Positions 1-12,200 of a DNA stretch of 64,000 bases are shown piece after piece. Origin of the DNA: Tricholoma matsutake (Eukaryota; Basidiomycota; Agaricomycetes; Agaricales; Tricholomataceae); contig AP026546.1 of assembly GCA_026075535.2 (NCBI GenBank), positions 10,788,001 to 10,852,000 of the forward strand, written 5' to 3'. The notes beneath the pieces are model-generated. The model worked only from the letters and a program-made list of their open reading frames with translations. It ran no database searches and was not told where the DNA came from. Numbering within the stretch: the first letter of the stretch is position 1; each line of letters starts with the position of its first letter. Made by a program: the position numbers and the translations under genes.

Positions 1-235
1 GCTGCCACTCCGCCAGATATCACTGGTGCCTGACCATCTCAACAGTGACATCAAAATGGAAGACAGTTGGATTCAGTGGGGCCCTACTTGCCCAAAAATG
101 TACTTACTGGCCTGTCATATTTATTACAAGTAGAATGAATATTAAATATGTTTCCAGGCTCATCATAATGGATCAAATGATCTTTATGGCACTGAAGCCA
201 ATGCACTGGTGGCAGTGCTGTCACCTCCAATTGTT

Positions 236-700
236 CCTCTGGTGATTGCTCTAGAGCTGTGTATGAATCAGGCAACACTGGTGGTGTGTTGGATGTGTCA
301 CATCACCAGCAATTGAGCCTGGGTGATAGCTCTGGCCCCAGGTATGTATGAATCGTTCAATGTCAGTGGTTTGTTCGATGTGTGTGGTCACTGGCAATTG
401 TGCCTGGGTAGTTGCCCCATTGCTGGTGATGAATTATTCAACCCCAGCCATGTGTGGCCTTGTTTTCACAAAAGGCACAGTCAGGGGTGACAATGCGCTG
501 GGGCCAGCAAAAATTTGTCTCAAGTGATTGCTCTGGCACCATGTATGAATCATCCAGCACCAGTGCATTTAACACTGACAGCATGTCAGATGTGTACAGT
601 TACTACCACCTCATCCAGCACCGGTGCATTTAACGCCAGTGGCATATCAGATGGGTATGGTTACCAGTGCCAGACCTACATGGCAGCAGATTACACTTAC
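236..700. repeat. Degenerate tandem repeat
   Basis: Diverged units of roughly 80-110 bp recur here. The core TGTATGAATC appears near 260, 345 and 541, usually preceded by a 'gctctgg' or 'gctctag' motif and followed by a 'cagtg...gatgtgt' block. Apart from this the first 1.27 kb shows no recognisable gene; open frames on both strands are short and low in complexity. Confidence 0.4.
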
Positions 701-1281
701 TCTGCAAGTGTACTTGAATTTTATGAGATATGAACAAGTACATACACCTTTTGGGTTATGTGATCACCCCCTGTTTACGCCGCATGTTGGTGTCACATGT
801 CAAAGGTGTCCATATCAGTATTTGTGCTGGCCCAGCACCAACCTTTTGCCATGGCTTTGGATTATTTGATGTTGCCCATTTACACTTCACAGCTTCACTG
901 ATTGCTGGTGGACTCACAGCCAGATTGTCTTCCACTGTTGAGCCCTCCTTGGCATTTGGAGGATGAGATCTAGATTGAGTTTTCATCCACCATATTTTAT
1001 GATGAACATCTACCAGAGGCTGGGTCTGCTGCCTCATTGACTGCCAAATTGTCCAGTGGCCCAGATATAGCAACATTCTGTGCTGCATGTCCTCAGCCCA
1101 GCATCACAACTGGGCTGAAGACCCTGACCAGTTAGTACATTCTTGTGAAGGGGAAAGCACTTCATCTCATTCTATCTCAGGATGGCCTACACTCATACAT
1201 TCATCATGGATGGAAACTTCTCCACCATTCATCAAAACCGAGAAAATGCACAGTGTGATATAAAACTCACTCACAGTGAGT

Positions 1282-3581
1282 TTTTTATGACTGAGCCAAA
1301 TTGGTACAAGTCACACCTCGCCATGGCATGAGTTGGTCAACTTTCATAATCTTATCTCTCACTACAAATTGGAGACCAACCTGCAATGAACATCATGCAA
1401 TGAATGACTGGTTCATCAAATACAAGGGTCTCGATGTCACCAGGATTGGTGCAACCACATGTGGCTGCCATGGTTGCTTCTGCCCTGGTGTGGTAGTTGA
1501 CTTCCAAAAAGGTGAACAGTAATATATCTTCTCTTCATGAAAGACAACTTGTAATGTATTGACAGACAAGCAAACATGGACTATTCTCTATGTGAAGCTT
1601 TGAAAAACACTAATATCATGGGCCTCAAGAGACTCATTGCAATCTACAATATAATGTGCCAATATTGGAAAAGGCTCAAACTTTGCATGGAGTGAGTATG
1701 TAAAGTTACCCCTCGGCATCGCCATTCTGCATGGTATCAGTCTTTTCCACATTGGTGGCCATGTGTGGGAATGTTTCTCACAATTTTCACCGTGCTTCAT
1801 TCCCAGCACCGGTCAGGTCAATGGAGAGATCTTGGAGTCTTTGTGGTCTGTCCTGAATGAGATCTCACCCAGTACTCAAAATGCTACCATTTCCAGCTGG
1901 ATTGAAACACTGGATGATCATATGGGTGATTCCGACTTCAAAAAAATGCTTGACATTGGTAAGTGCATCAGTAAGATACACACTAGTCTCTGAAACATGT
2001 TTAGTGGTAACCACCAGTTGCTGATTTAAGGCTGCCATCACCAGTGAGAAGGACAGCTACATGGACCTCCTAGGATTTACTGCCAACTCCACCCCAGAAG
2101 AACTAGAGGTCTGGAAAGAAATGGAGCAGACATTGCAGTGGAGTAGTGTGTGTGGGCACACCTACTCCGGTAGTCACATGACCACATAGTCAGTAGCCAA
2201 TCTATGTGTACATAGTCATCATCATTATACCATCACTGTCTTATAGCTATAGGCTGGAGACTTGCTACATCTACAGCAGGCAACTAGATTGACCAATCCA
2301 GAAGCGATGGGCATCTATGACATCAATCCTGGTGAGGCAGCAGTCACACAGAGCATGCTTCAAATAAGTCTTCTAGAGGATGAAGACCAAAATGGCACCA
2401 GAAAGGGAAAAACAACCTGGCTTGCTCTCGGCCTTGAACTGGAGGAAGCACAGTGTGTAGTTTCTGTGCTGTACTGTTTCCAGCCTAACAAAACCAAGAT
2501 TGGCACTTAGGACCTATATATGCCAGCAGGGCCCTGTTTTGTCTACTGCCAAGAAACTTCAGATAACCACAAAATGGCAAACCTCTGCTGGTTTCCTTTA
2601 TTGGTAAATCAGAACAGTTTGTGAACAATGACACATTGGATGCACTTTCAAAACTCCACAACCTACCACTAACACTGGTGCCTGCATCACAATCCCCAGA
2701 TTATGAGACAGACTTGGCAGATGATGATGACCTAAATAACCCATTCCTCATCTGACCACCACTGTCCATCATCCATACAGCTGAAACATGCCCACTACCC
2801 CTCCCTTCTACATTTTGGATCCATCAGATCACTACATTGGGGCTGGACTCACTCGCCACCAAGGAGCGGAAAATGAGGGAAGGACAAACAAATGATGAGC
2901 TTCAGGGTGTTAGAATGGCATTCAGTGAGAAATCATTCATGTTTAGAAAGAATGTATGTCTGGCCCAAAGCAAGTTGAAAAAGGGAAGAGCATGGTCAAA
3001 GATACATGCCAAGTCCAAGCCCACCATCAGGTCTACAATGCTGCAAGGGCAGCCATGGTATAATTAGGCTGTCTGGTGGAGATGCAAGCAAACTATCAGG
3101 TATTATGTCAGGACCAGCTCAAGGTTTCAATGGCAGCGGTGAGGGGCAGCACTGGTACCAGCAGTGCTGAGGCTGGGAGCCGCCAACAGGATGAACCCTT
3201 AGCCTGGTTCTGGACTATTAATGTCCAGGCCAACATTGAAGCAAGTGACATGTTGAAGGAATGTATGTCCACTTTGAATCCTCCCAAATGGCACATTCAC
3301 ATTATCATCTAGTCTACAGGGTCCACTGGCTGAGGGAAAATGCCAGGCATGCAAGGTGGTTGGAGGAGTTGTCAATTACTAGTCATGAAATGATTTGGAT
3401 TCCACATTACTTTCTACACAGAGCTGAGGTATGGATTCAGCACTTGGAGTGCATCACTTCACCGGGCGCTGTGGCATACACCAAACATCAGGCAGCAAAC
3501 TGGAGAAACATGGCCGCCATCTCCATGCATATTCTCAAAGTTGTCAATCCACATGTAGGAAATGTTTGGGGTTTCAATTAG
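1282..3581 (+). pseudogene. KDZ transposase, decayed C-terminal part (KDZ-1)
   Basis: Remnant of a Kyakuja-Dileera-Zisupton (KDZ) DNA transposase, whose RNase-H-fold enzyme moves its own element. Family blocks appear in order: a CNEHH block then VVDFQKGEQ (about 1388-1520); an intron of about 1512-1570; DYSLCEALK and IYNIMCQYWKRLK (1575-1690); GEILESLWSVLNEIS with the acidic residues of the catalytic region (about 1825-1870); a second intron beginning at 1961; TWLALGLELEEAQ (about 2415-2455); ERKMREGQTNDEL (2862-2903); and the C-terminal YRVHWLREN and HEMIW blocks (3315-3405) ending near 3581. The pieces lie in different frames with several stops, so it is dead. The N-terminal cysteine-cluster half is not visible upstream. 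The same blocks occur in the second KDZ copy at 27-45 kb, which supports the identification. Confidence 0.8.
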
Positions 3582-4273
3582 GTTGGATGTTGTGTTACTG
3601 TATGATGTACTGTGGCCAATAATTTAGCACCACTGCCTACTTTTGTCCCACGGGCTAAGTGTATTGGCACAGCTCATATCATTGGGTGGGCCGATGTCAT
3701 GCACAGGGTAATCAGATAGGCCCACACAATAATTCAGTCCTCAGGAATCAATTTGGATAGGCCCATGCCCTGTCTGGGGTGCCAAGATTGGCCCACATGA
3801 TGCCAGTCAGTGAAACTAATGTAGCTTGCTGAAACAGATTTACATGGCCCAGATAGTTGCCGAGTGGGAATTTTGCCAAAACACACTGCCAGCAACAACT
3901 GGAGGTGCATCCTCCAGTACCACCACTGGGCATCCTGCATTGCCAGTGAGCTATCATGCATCACTGGCAGAGTATCCGGTATATCCTCATATACAACTGG
4001 CCAGGTATCAGGCATCGCTGGCTGCCACACATTTCATCTCGTCAACTACTTCCTGTATGCCTTCCGGATTTAAAAAAAATTACATGGGCCTTCATTGTGG
4101 CCATTTTGATCTGCATGGAGACTGTTGGGGTGGACATCTCTGATATGTGATGGGAATAGAAAACAACATGAAAGTTTTTCAACCAATTGCCACATTTGGA
4201 AAATTCAACCAACTTCCTCATTCGGACTCAAGCCCTCACATGACTCATAGGCTCAGCACTAAGGGGGAAATAC
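3582..4273. other. No recognisable gene
   Basis: Between the KDZ-1 remnant and the LTR I see only short overlapping frames on both strands and no family match. The last 13 bases (CACTAAGGGGGAAATAC region) are purine rich and resemble a polypurine tract next to the LTR that follows, so part of this stretch may be the mutated tail of an LTR retrotransposon. Confidence 0.3.
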
Positions 4274-4953
4274 TGTCAAGAACCGTTCCTCACCCAATCA
4301 GAAACCACATCCATCTGATCATTTTCCGCACTTTGAACCCGACATTCTACTCCTCCCATTTTTGTTCCCAGCCGCCTTGCACTGCCCACACTGCTGTGCA
4401 CCAGGCTGCCTTCCCAAGGCTGCCGTCTCTATTGCATATTCAACTACGGATTCCTGTGCGGCTCCCACTAGGTAATTTATCTATGCAGTCGAGACACAGC
4501 TGCAATTCCCGTTTCCATCCCACTTTTATTCTGGACTCTAGTATTTAAGCTTAGTCAGTTTTGCATTGTATTCTTCAGTTCATATATTGACATAGACTTG
4601 ACTTTAACTTGTCAATCTAAATATCATTCTACTCCTACCTCTGTCCTCTAAGAGTCTGAACTCCATTCGACTCGACCTCTAGTCTCCCTCTGAAGTTCTA
4701 GTCTCATCTGAACTTAACCCAAGTCCTTTCATACTTCTTCTGCATTTACCTGCTACTTTTCTGATTCTATCTCTAAACCTTTGTCTTGAAATTAGGACAC
4801 CAGACAAGGTGAAGGGCGCAACTTCTTATAAGCTGAAGCCAAGTCTTTTTGTTACCCCTCCACATAATCCGCTATGACCCAACAATCTTCTGCTATCAAC
4901 ACCTGCCAGGTCTGACCAGATTCTGATGAGCCCTCTAGGATCAGTTCTTAACA
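4274..4953 (+). repeat. Probable single LTR (TGTCAAGAAC...GTTCTTAACA)
   Basis: The ends are near-perfect inverted repeats, TGTCAAGAAC and GTTCTTAACA, of TG...CA type. A polypurine-like tract (AAGGGGGAAATAC) lies directly upstream, as for a 3' LTR on the plus strand. Length is about 680 bp. I found no second copy in the window and no clear 5-bp duplication, so it may be a 3' LTR left after truncation rather than a clean solo LTR. Confidence 0.5.
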
Positions 4954-5184
4954 GGGGAGAAGAATGGGGACAGGAGAGCGAGATGGCCAGGGGATGACCT
5001 GGGGAGAGACGAACACTGCCATGAGCAACAGTTGCTGATGGTGGGTGTTTTTAATTTATTTTTATTATTGATACATGTTAATTACCCCTCAAATCTGTGC
5101 CAGGGGGTCAATTTAATAATCTATTCATGATATATATATAAATTGGATTTCAGTAATAAATAGATATAATGTATGTGACTTTAA

Positions 5185-5345
5185 ATGACTACTTGGCTTA
5201 AGTGGTAGAGTGTGCATGTTTTGTCATCATGTGATTGCTAGTCAAGAAGTCTGTTGGTTCAATTCCTGCTGTGCACACATCATTTTGTGAGACTTATAAG
5301 AATTTCTGTAAGTCTGGAACTTGGACAATACTTTAAAGGTATAAG
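5185..5345 (+). mobile_element. tRNA-derived SINE copy
   Basis: Contains a Pol III A box (TGGCTTAAGTGG, 5194-5205) and a perfect B box (GGTTCAATTCC, 5256-5266). The spacing is longer than in a real tRNA because of an insert containing 'tgtcatcatgtgattgct'. The same architecture and related sequence recur at 41180-41318, which marks a dispersed SINE family rather than a tRNA gene. The cloverleaf is incomplete. Confidence 0.6.
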
Positions 5346-5354
5346 TAAATGCAC

Positions 5355-5560
5355 AATTGATGTTGTCTGAGCAAAGCCTGAGCAAAGTCTGAGTGCAGTC
5401 CTTGGACTTTACTCGGACAGTCCTAGGACAGTCCAAGTGTCCAAGCAGAGTCTGAGTGAAGTCACAGTGAAGTCTGAGTGTCTGAGCAGAGTCCAAGTGA
5501 AGTCCAAGGACAGTCCAAGTGTCTGAGTGTGTCCAAGCAGAGTCCGCTCGGATTGGGGGG
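5355..5560. repeat. Short tandem repeat of AGTCYRAG units
   Basis: A run of alternating 'agtccaag' and 'agtctgag' units in irregular order, ending in a run of nine G followed by 'agtgtaaagtactgg'. The 116-codon minus-strand frame across it is a translation of the repeat and not a gene. The G-run plus TGTAAAG could mark a polypurine tract and LTR start, but no partner LTR is visible. Confidence 0.5.
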
Positions 5561-5565
5561 GGGAG

Positions 5566-7404
5566 TGTAAAGTACTGGCCCAACCCCTCCATTCTCTAGT
5601 ACCATTCTTGATTAATGCTCATGCTACCAATGATAGTACTATTATGCACTTATGGAAGGCTAGTTTATGTGTAGTCCACCAGGGAGAGTGAAAGGTGTAG
5701 ATATATCGTTGATATGGCACAGCCAATCACAAATGCATAAACACATCCAAACATGTCATGCACATCAAAACCTTTGCTCAAGATTGCAGGCATATCATCT
5801 AAAGTCATAGGAACATCATTGGAACATCCCAAACATATCCTACAATCATCCGAGATAATACTCTTGCATAACAGAACAATGGGATAAAGGCAAACTTCAT
5901 TAGTGATGCATATCACAAAGTTGGTGATGCAGTGTTAGCATATTACTCATCTACTCAGCTAAGTTAGGCAAGTGTGGTTAATGGGGATGTGGCATACTGA
6001 AAATCCTAAACATAGTGGGAATTGATGGCATTTGATTGACAGTTGGAAGAACATTGCAGAAAAAGTCCAGATGTAGCAGGAGGTTGCATGGAGTGTTGGT
6101 GGAATAGTGTCTAGTGTCATTTCTCTTATCTTAAGTTTCCTCATTTATCTGTTTTATTCTCAAGATATTTCAGTCTTTTCTGAATTAGTCTACTGCTATA
6201 TCTGAAAACCATATGGCATGTGTTTCTTTTATTATCTACATTTCAAATTGTACAGTATATCTAGTTGGACATGTAGTTTTGAACAAGAGTCTTTCTTACC
6301 CCCACAAGTTGCCATCTCAATAAGACTCACTTGCATTATTTTGCATTGCAACATTTGTTGAAGTCCACTTGGGATTTCGTTCCAAATTGGGACATTCCTG
6401 TTAGACTGTGTCAGCATTTTCTAAGGAACAAAACTATATTGTTCTTAGGAGATAGAGACATTGGGAATCCATTGGGACTTAGGAAGATTGGAATATTTGG
6501 GAGATTATGAATTCTTGGTTTAGGAAAAGGAAAAGGGATTAGGAAGGGCTAGAAAGTTTGAAGAAGACTTGCTTAGGAGAATATTTGGGATTGGAAGAAT
6601 TGGATTGTGAGAAACATAGGAAAATTTGATGTGCATTATTGCGATGGATTCTGGGGAAGCTGTTACTCAATGCTTCTTATTGGGACACCTTCTGCCAACT
6701 CTCTCTACTTTCATGTTAGGTTGTTTGTTGGATGATTCTCCATCAGACATTTACCGTGATCATCATCATGCTCATCTGGATACTGATCCCAGTGTTCTGC
6801 CATTTCTGCTTAGTTACATCTGATCACACTGCCTTGTTACCATCCCCTATATCTATCATAGTTGTGCTCTTTGAGTACTTGTCACCTGGCTCTGTTTCAT
6901 TCATTGTCTGTGGCTGTGGGCCCCAACTTCAACAAAAGGATCCCATCTCATTTAACACCCTGCATTCAGTGTATTGGTAACACTCTCCCCATCTGTTAAT
7001 AACAGAAGATCAGGAGCTCGGATGCCCTAGTTTAACAAGCCCACAAATTTGGATTCTGGAGCAGAATGGCCTAGGGCATTTGCAAAATCTGAATTCAGAT
7101 GCTGGATCAAAGAGAGACATCCAATGGCAAGGATTCTTGGAGGCAATATCACCCACTGTAAAGATAATCCATGGGATCCTTGTCAACTTGAATATGTGGG
7201 TTAGGATGACATGGAGGTAGTCAGCATCACATTATCCTATTCCAATATACCAATACTTACTCACATTTATTTCTCTGTGTTGCTTTCACATCAATATTTT
7301 CATTGAGAGCAGAACAACAACTATTTGTTGTGTTTATTGAAGCAATTTATTTTGTTTGGTGCCATGTGTATCTTCTGATCCTCATGTGTCTCACACCCCC
7401 TCAA
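5566..7404. other. No recognisable gene
   Basis: AT-rich, CpG-poor sequence with only short frames (under about 90 codons) on either strand. No domain, intron-exon pattern or repeat border could be supported. Confidence 0.3.
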
Positions 7405-8236
7405 GCAAAAGTTCAACAGGATGGCCCGACCCCTGTTCCAGAGTTGCACAGAGGACCTTCAAAACTGTGCTCAACTGGCTTGGGATATGTCCCATGAATG
7501 AGCACATCATCGCTCAAGCATCATCTTCTGAGTGTAGCAATGAAAGTGGCCTTGTAATTTGGCATGCAGGATGCATGGGGCACAGCAACACAGATTTCAA
7601 TAAATTAATTTTGTAGATTGTATGAATAATTGTGATTTCACCAGGTTTAGGATCAAGGTTATTATCCCTTACATTGTTATATGGAACATTGAGAAACAAG
7701 CACAATTCGATTTGAGTGATGTTTTGTCCCTTAAATCCCCACCCGAATCTCAGCTAAATCTCCCATGTGAATTGTCATTGAATCCTGTTTGACTGCTATT
7801 ATTATTCTTGTGCTGTTTCATGGGCTTATGCAAAGCCACTTGAGCACACCTTCAGTAGTCCTCTGCATGATTCATGAAGGAAGAGTGGGGTCATCCTGTT
7901 GAAGGCACATAGCTGCAAGTAACTTGTGCTTGTTTCTCAATGTTCCACATAACAATGTCATGGATAATAACCTTGATCCTAACCTGGTGAAATCACAATT
8001 ATTCATACAATCTACAAAATTAATTTATTGAAATCTGTCTTGCTGTGCCCCATGAATCCTGCATGCCAAATTACAATGCCACTTTCATTGCTACACTCAG
8101 AAGATGATGCTTGAGTGATGATGTGCTCTTTCATGGGACATATCCCAAGCCAGTTGAGCACAGTTTTTAAGGTCCTCTGTGCAACTCTGGAACAGGGGGG
8201 TTGGGTCATCCTGTTGAAAGTGCATCATTGCAAGTA
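7405..8236. mobile_element. Long inverted repeat (foldback-like element)
   Basis: The arm from about 7405 to 7704 is repeated in reverse complement at about 7925-8228 with only scattered mismatches, leaving a spacer of about 220 bp. Both arms start with the 'ttcaacaggatg' motif at the outer end and finish with 'gagaaacaagcac' at the inner end. The spacer holds a partial third copy of the outer-end motif (cctctgc...gggtcatcctgttgaag, then tgcaagtaacttg). Matching frames in both arms give the same peptide (AQRTFKTVLNWLG), which shows duplication and not coding function. Confidence 0.75.
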
Positions 8237-8239
8237 ACT

Positions 8240-8761
8240 TGGGTACTTATTTCTTCACATTGTTCAGGATAATACACATTTCTCATCCAAGTGCTGAAAT
8301 GAATCAATTATTTATACAATATAAGAAGTCAATATGGTTTGTAATACATCCCACTGTTCCCAGCACATCTCACATGTCCAATGATAAGAGGGCATCTGCT
8401 GCCATCATTGTTTCGCTAGGAACATTATATTTGAATGATAGTAGCCGATGTGCTCCCTCCATCATTTCACTTTAAATGCTGGGTGCATCAACATTATCCC
8501 ACAACTTCGTAGTAGATATTGGTGGAGCTTAGTTAATTTGCATTGGGATAGTGGGCTAGAAACTCCTGAGCAAGGAATACTGCATCTTGAATGAATGGTC
8601 CACCAAATGGTAGTCATCTTCCAGATCATCATTGTGTGATGCCTGTGATGCCTTTTTTAGGACATTTGAGATGGCACATGGTGAATGGTTGACAATGTGC
8701 CAAATGAGGTATTTGGGGCATCCCCATTTTTCCAGGAGCCTAATTTTGGCATGTTCAACTT
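8240..8761. other. No recognisable gene
   Basis: Only short frames between the inverted repeat and Copia-A. It ends at the GGGAC target site (8762-8766) of the Copia-A insertion. Confidence 0.3.
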
Positions 8762-8766
8762 GGGAC

Positions 8767-9180
8767 TATAGAAAATCAACCTAGAGTATGCAAGAAATAT
8801 ACTCAGTCCTTGTATAAGTGACTCAATACACAAGACTGTACCTAGAGTATACAAGAAATATACTAAGGTACAGTAAGTATCATTTACTGTGCAGAAAATA
8901 TAGTACGCGATGCTCACCTCAGTCCTTGTATAAGTGACTGAGGTGATCATGTATCTAACTACCCATATATATATGTGTTCAGTCTAATAAAGAACAAGAT
9001 GAGAGAAAAGATGCCTTTGATGTGTTTGTGTAAACACATCAAAGGGAGTGTTAATAATAGTACATGCATCAAAGAGGCTGATGTCGGCTGATCACATACC
9101 ACATTTGTCTTGTGCATCAAAGAGATGTGCCAGAAGTAGAACCTGCATCAAATTGAGCGATCACGGTGTGAATCTCAACA
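8767..9180 (-). repeat. Copia-A 3' LTR (copy 1)
   Basis: Matches LTR copies 2 and 3 at 13941 and 14484. A purine-rich tract (on the minus strand GGTGAGGAGGAA) abuts its inner edge at 9181-9192, as expected of a polypurine tract. It contains a tandem pair of 'ctagagtat[gac]caagaaatatact' motifs and an AATAAAG motif on the plus strand. Confidence 0.9.
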
Positions 9181-9221
9181 TTCCTCCTCACCGGGATCAC
9201 TCCTCCTTGCATGGCATTGCA

Positions 9222-12200
9222 TCAGTGTAGGCCTAAGAGCGAGCGTAAATGTATGAATTGCTTCACGTCCAATGCCTTGGTAAATAAGTCCGCAACATTG
9301 TCTTTGGTATTGATGTATGCGAGTTGCAAGGTGCCTGATTGGACATGTTTGCGAAGGAAATGATATTTGATATCTATGTGTTTAACCCTCGAGTGGAGCA
9401 AAGGGTCTTTGGATAGAGCCTTGGTAGCCGTATTATCACAGAGAATAATTGTTGGGGAGGATTGCAAATAGCCTATGGCGTTGAGCAATGTGCATATCCA
9501 GATGCACTCCTTCGCAGTTTCAAATGCAGCGACGTACTCAGCTTCACAAGAGGATGTTGCCACAACCTTCTGCTTCTTAGCAGTCCAAGATAGGGCACCA
9601 GAGCCAAGTGTGCAGAGATATCCCCCAATGCTTCGATGGGTGTCAAGACAATTAGCCCAATCAGAGTTGCTAAACACATGGAGGGAAATAGGGCTATCCC
9701 CACCCAGGTATAGTTTGAGGTCTCGAGTTCCCTTTAAATATCAAACTAACTGTGTTGCCGCACTCCAGTGTTCGAAGGAGTAACAGTCAAGATATTGGGA
9801 CAATTGTTGTATGGCGTATGAAATATCAGGGCACATGGAAATCACTAGGTAAAGGAGACAGCTGACAAGGGAACAGTAGGGTAGTCGTTTAAGATATGAT
9901 AAGTCATCTGCAGAAGTATCCTGTTGAGTTGTACAGTGTAATTTAAGGCCAGGCTCAAGGGGAGCAGATACTGGGTTAGTGTCCCATTGGCCAAACGGGT
10001 CAACGATTTTATCGATGAGGGCAGCCTGTGAAAGCGCAACCATGTGCAGATGTCGATCCCAGGTAATTGCGATGCCAACAATAAAGTGGGCTGCACCTAA
10101 TTCAGAAATTGTCCAGACCTCACGCATTTGATGTTTAAAACACTCGTTCTCATCTTTGGTATCACCAATGGACAGAAAATCATCGATGTGTACTGCCGCA
10201 ATGACAATGCCCATGTCCGACTTCCTATAATAAATGCAGGACTCACAGGCAAGGCATGTAAAACCCCAGTCGATCATCTGGGCATTGAGGGTTTGACTCT
10301 GCTTCATGCCATACAATCCTCGTTGAAGCTGCCATACCCAGTCTTCATGGCCCGGTTCTTCAAACCCTTCAGGCTGCTGCATGTATTGGATTTCATCGTC
10401 AGGGAGTACTCTGTAAAGGAAAGCAGTTTTGACATCTATCTGTTGGGCGTCCCAGCCTAAAGAAGTGGTTATGTGGAGCAAGATGCGCCAAGATTCCATG
10501 TGCGCAGTGGGTGAGGTTGTTTTGGTATAATCCCTACCATATATTTGCTCAAAGCCCCGAAATACAAGTCGGACTTTCCATCTCACGGCATGGCCATTTT
10601 TGTCACGCTTGATATGGAAAACGGGTTGGCCCTTGCAAATCCGTTCACCTTGAGGCACATCGCCCCTTGGGATGAGTTTATAGACCCCCATATCCTTCAG
10701 GGACTTTAATTCATCTAGGTATCCTGACCGCCATCGCTCTGCATCCCCAGAATTCTTTGCCTCTTCCCAAGTCTTGGGTTCATCCTCAAACTGGAGCGAC
10801 TCCAGATCAAAATCTGTCATTTCCAAAATCAGCGCCCGGAGTTGATGCGCCTGATCGCCTAGGTGAAAATTGTCAAATGATTGACTTAGCTCATCAATGA
10901 CATCATGATCATGATCGAAGGTCGGATCACCAGGAACATGATCGGGATTTTGTGATCGGGCAGCAATAGTAGCGGCTCTGCACTCGTGGCGCGCTTCTCT
11001 GACCCGTGCCGCACTCTCCCTAGATTCTTGGACGGCTGTGGCTGTCCTAGTAGTGGCCAATCCCCCATTCAGATGTCGCTCTGTGGGAATAGGTACCCGG
11101 GATGATCAACGTGGGATGGGATTCTGAGTGGGTAAGCTTTGGTCTTCACTAATAGGGTCATTCGGTCCAGTGACGTTCAAGGGGTGAAAGGACTCATCGT
11201 TATCATCATTGTTTATTGGCAAGACATTGAAGGTGGGCCCACCCGAGGTAGGTGATCGAATAACATAACTCATTGGTAATGTTTGGGAGGGGGAATGTCC
11301 ATCATGGCTTTCAAGAAAGCGGACGTGGTAGGAACTGTGAACTTTTCTTGTAGTTGGATCATAGCATCAGTAGGATTTAGAATTTATATCATATCCAATA
11401 AGCACGCACTTAATAGATCGCTCAAAATTTTTTGGATTGTCCTTCTTTGGGATGAGTACAAACACTCGGCAGCCAATTTCTTGGAGGTAGGAATAATCAG
11501 GCTTTCGTCCATGCCAAAGTTCCCAGGGAGTGCGACCTTGAAGTGATCTCGTGGTGGTTTTGGTGTGTAAATGAGAGGCTGTCAGGTAGAATTCATCCCA
11601 AAGGTAAGCTGGTAAGGCCGAGTAAATTCACATTGTGCGTGCTTTAGCCATAAGGGTACGATGCATGCGCTCAACATGCCCAATATGGGCAGACATATGT
11701 GGCACAGTAAATCACTGTACTGTTCCTCTTGTTTTGAGCCAGGCCTCCATCTCGTGAGATTTTAGTTCTCCATTGTCAGTGATATAAGTCCCAATTTTAA
11801 GTCCTGTTTCATTTTCGCGAGCTAGCTCCCAAGCCTTTAGTTCTGGAAACGAATTGTCCTTATTGCGAAGCAGTATTGACCATGGAAAGGATGTATAATC
11901 ATCAACAATGTCCATAACATAAGAATTCCCAGTACGTGATGTAACTGCATGCGGACCTGACAAATCCACCCAGACTTTTTCTAACTTCCGTGTTGCCTTA
12001 TGTCCAACCCCTTCTTCATGCTTTTTGGGAATGGGCATCCTCGTCTGTTTGCCAAGAACACATGCTTCACATTTGGGCGGCTTAGGGGCAGAGATGGTAG
12101 GCACACCTGTAAGCGTACCCTTCTTGGCCATATCCCAAAGCGACTGATAATTTGCATGGCCAAGTCGACGGTGCCAGGTTTCAAGATCAGGGGACTTGTG

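Noticed and set aside
5242..5592. 116-codon minus-strand frame rich in QTL/DFT
   Set aside because: It translates the AGTCYRAG simple repeat.
5556..5600. Polypurine tract and LTR start (G-run then TGTAAAG)
   Set aside because: No matching LTR end, partner or TSD was found; possible but unsupported.
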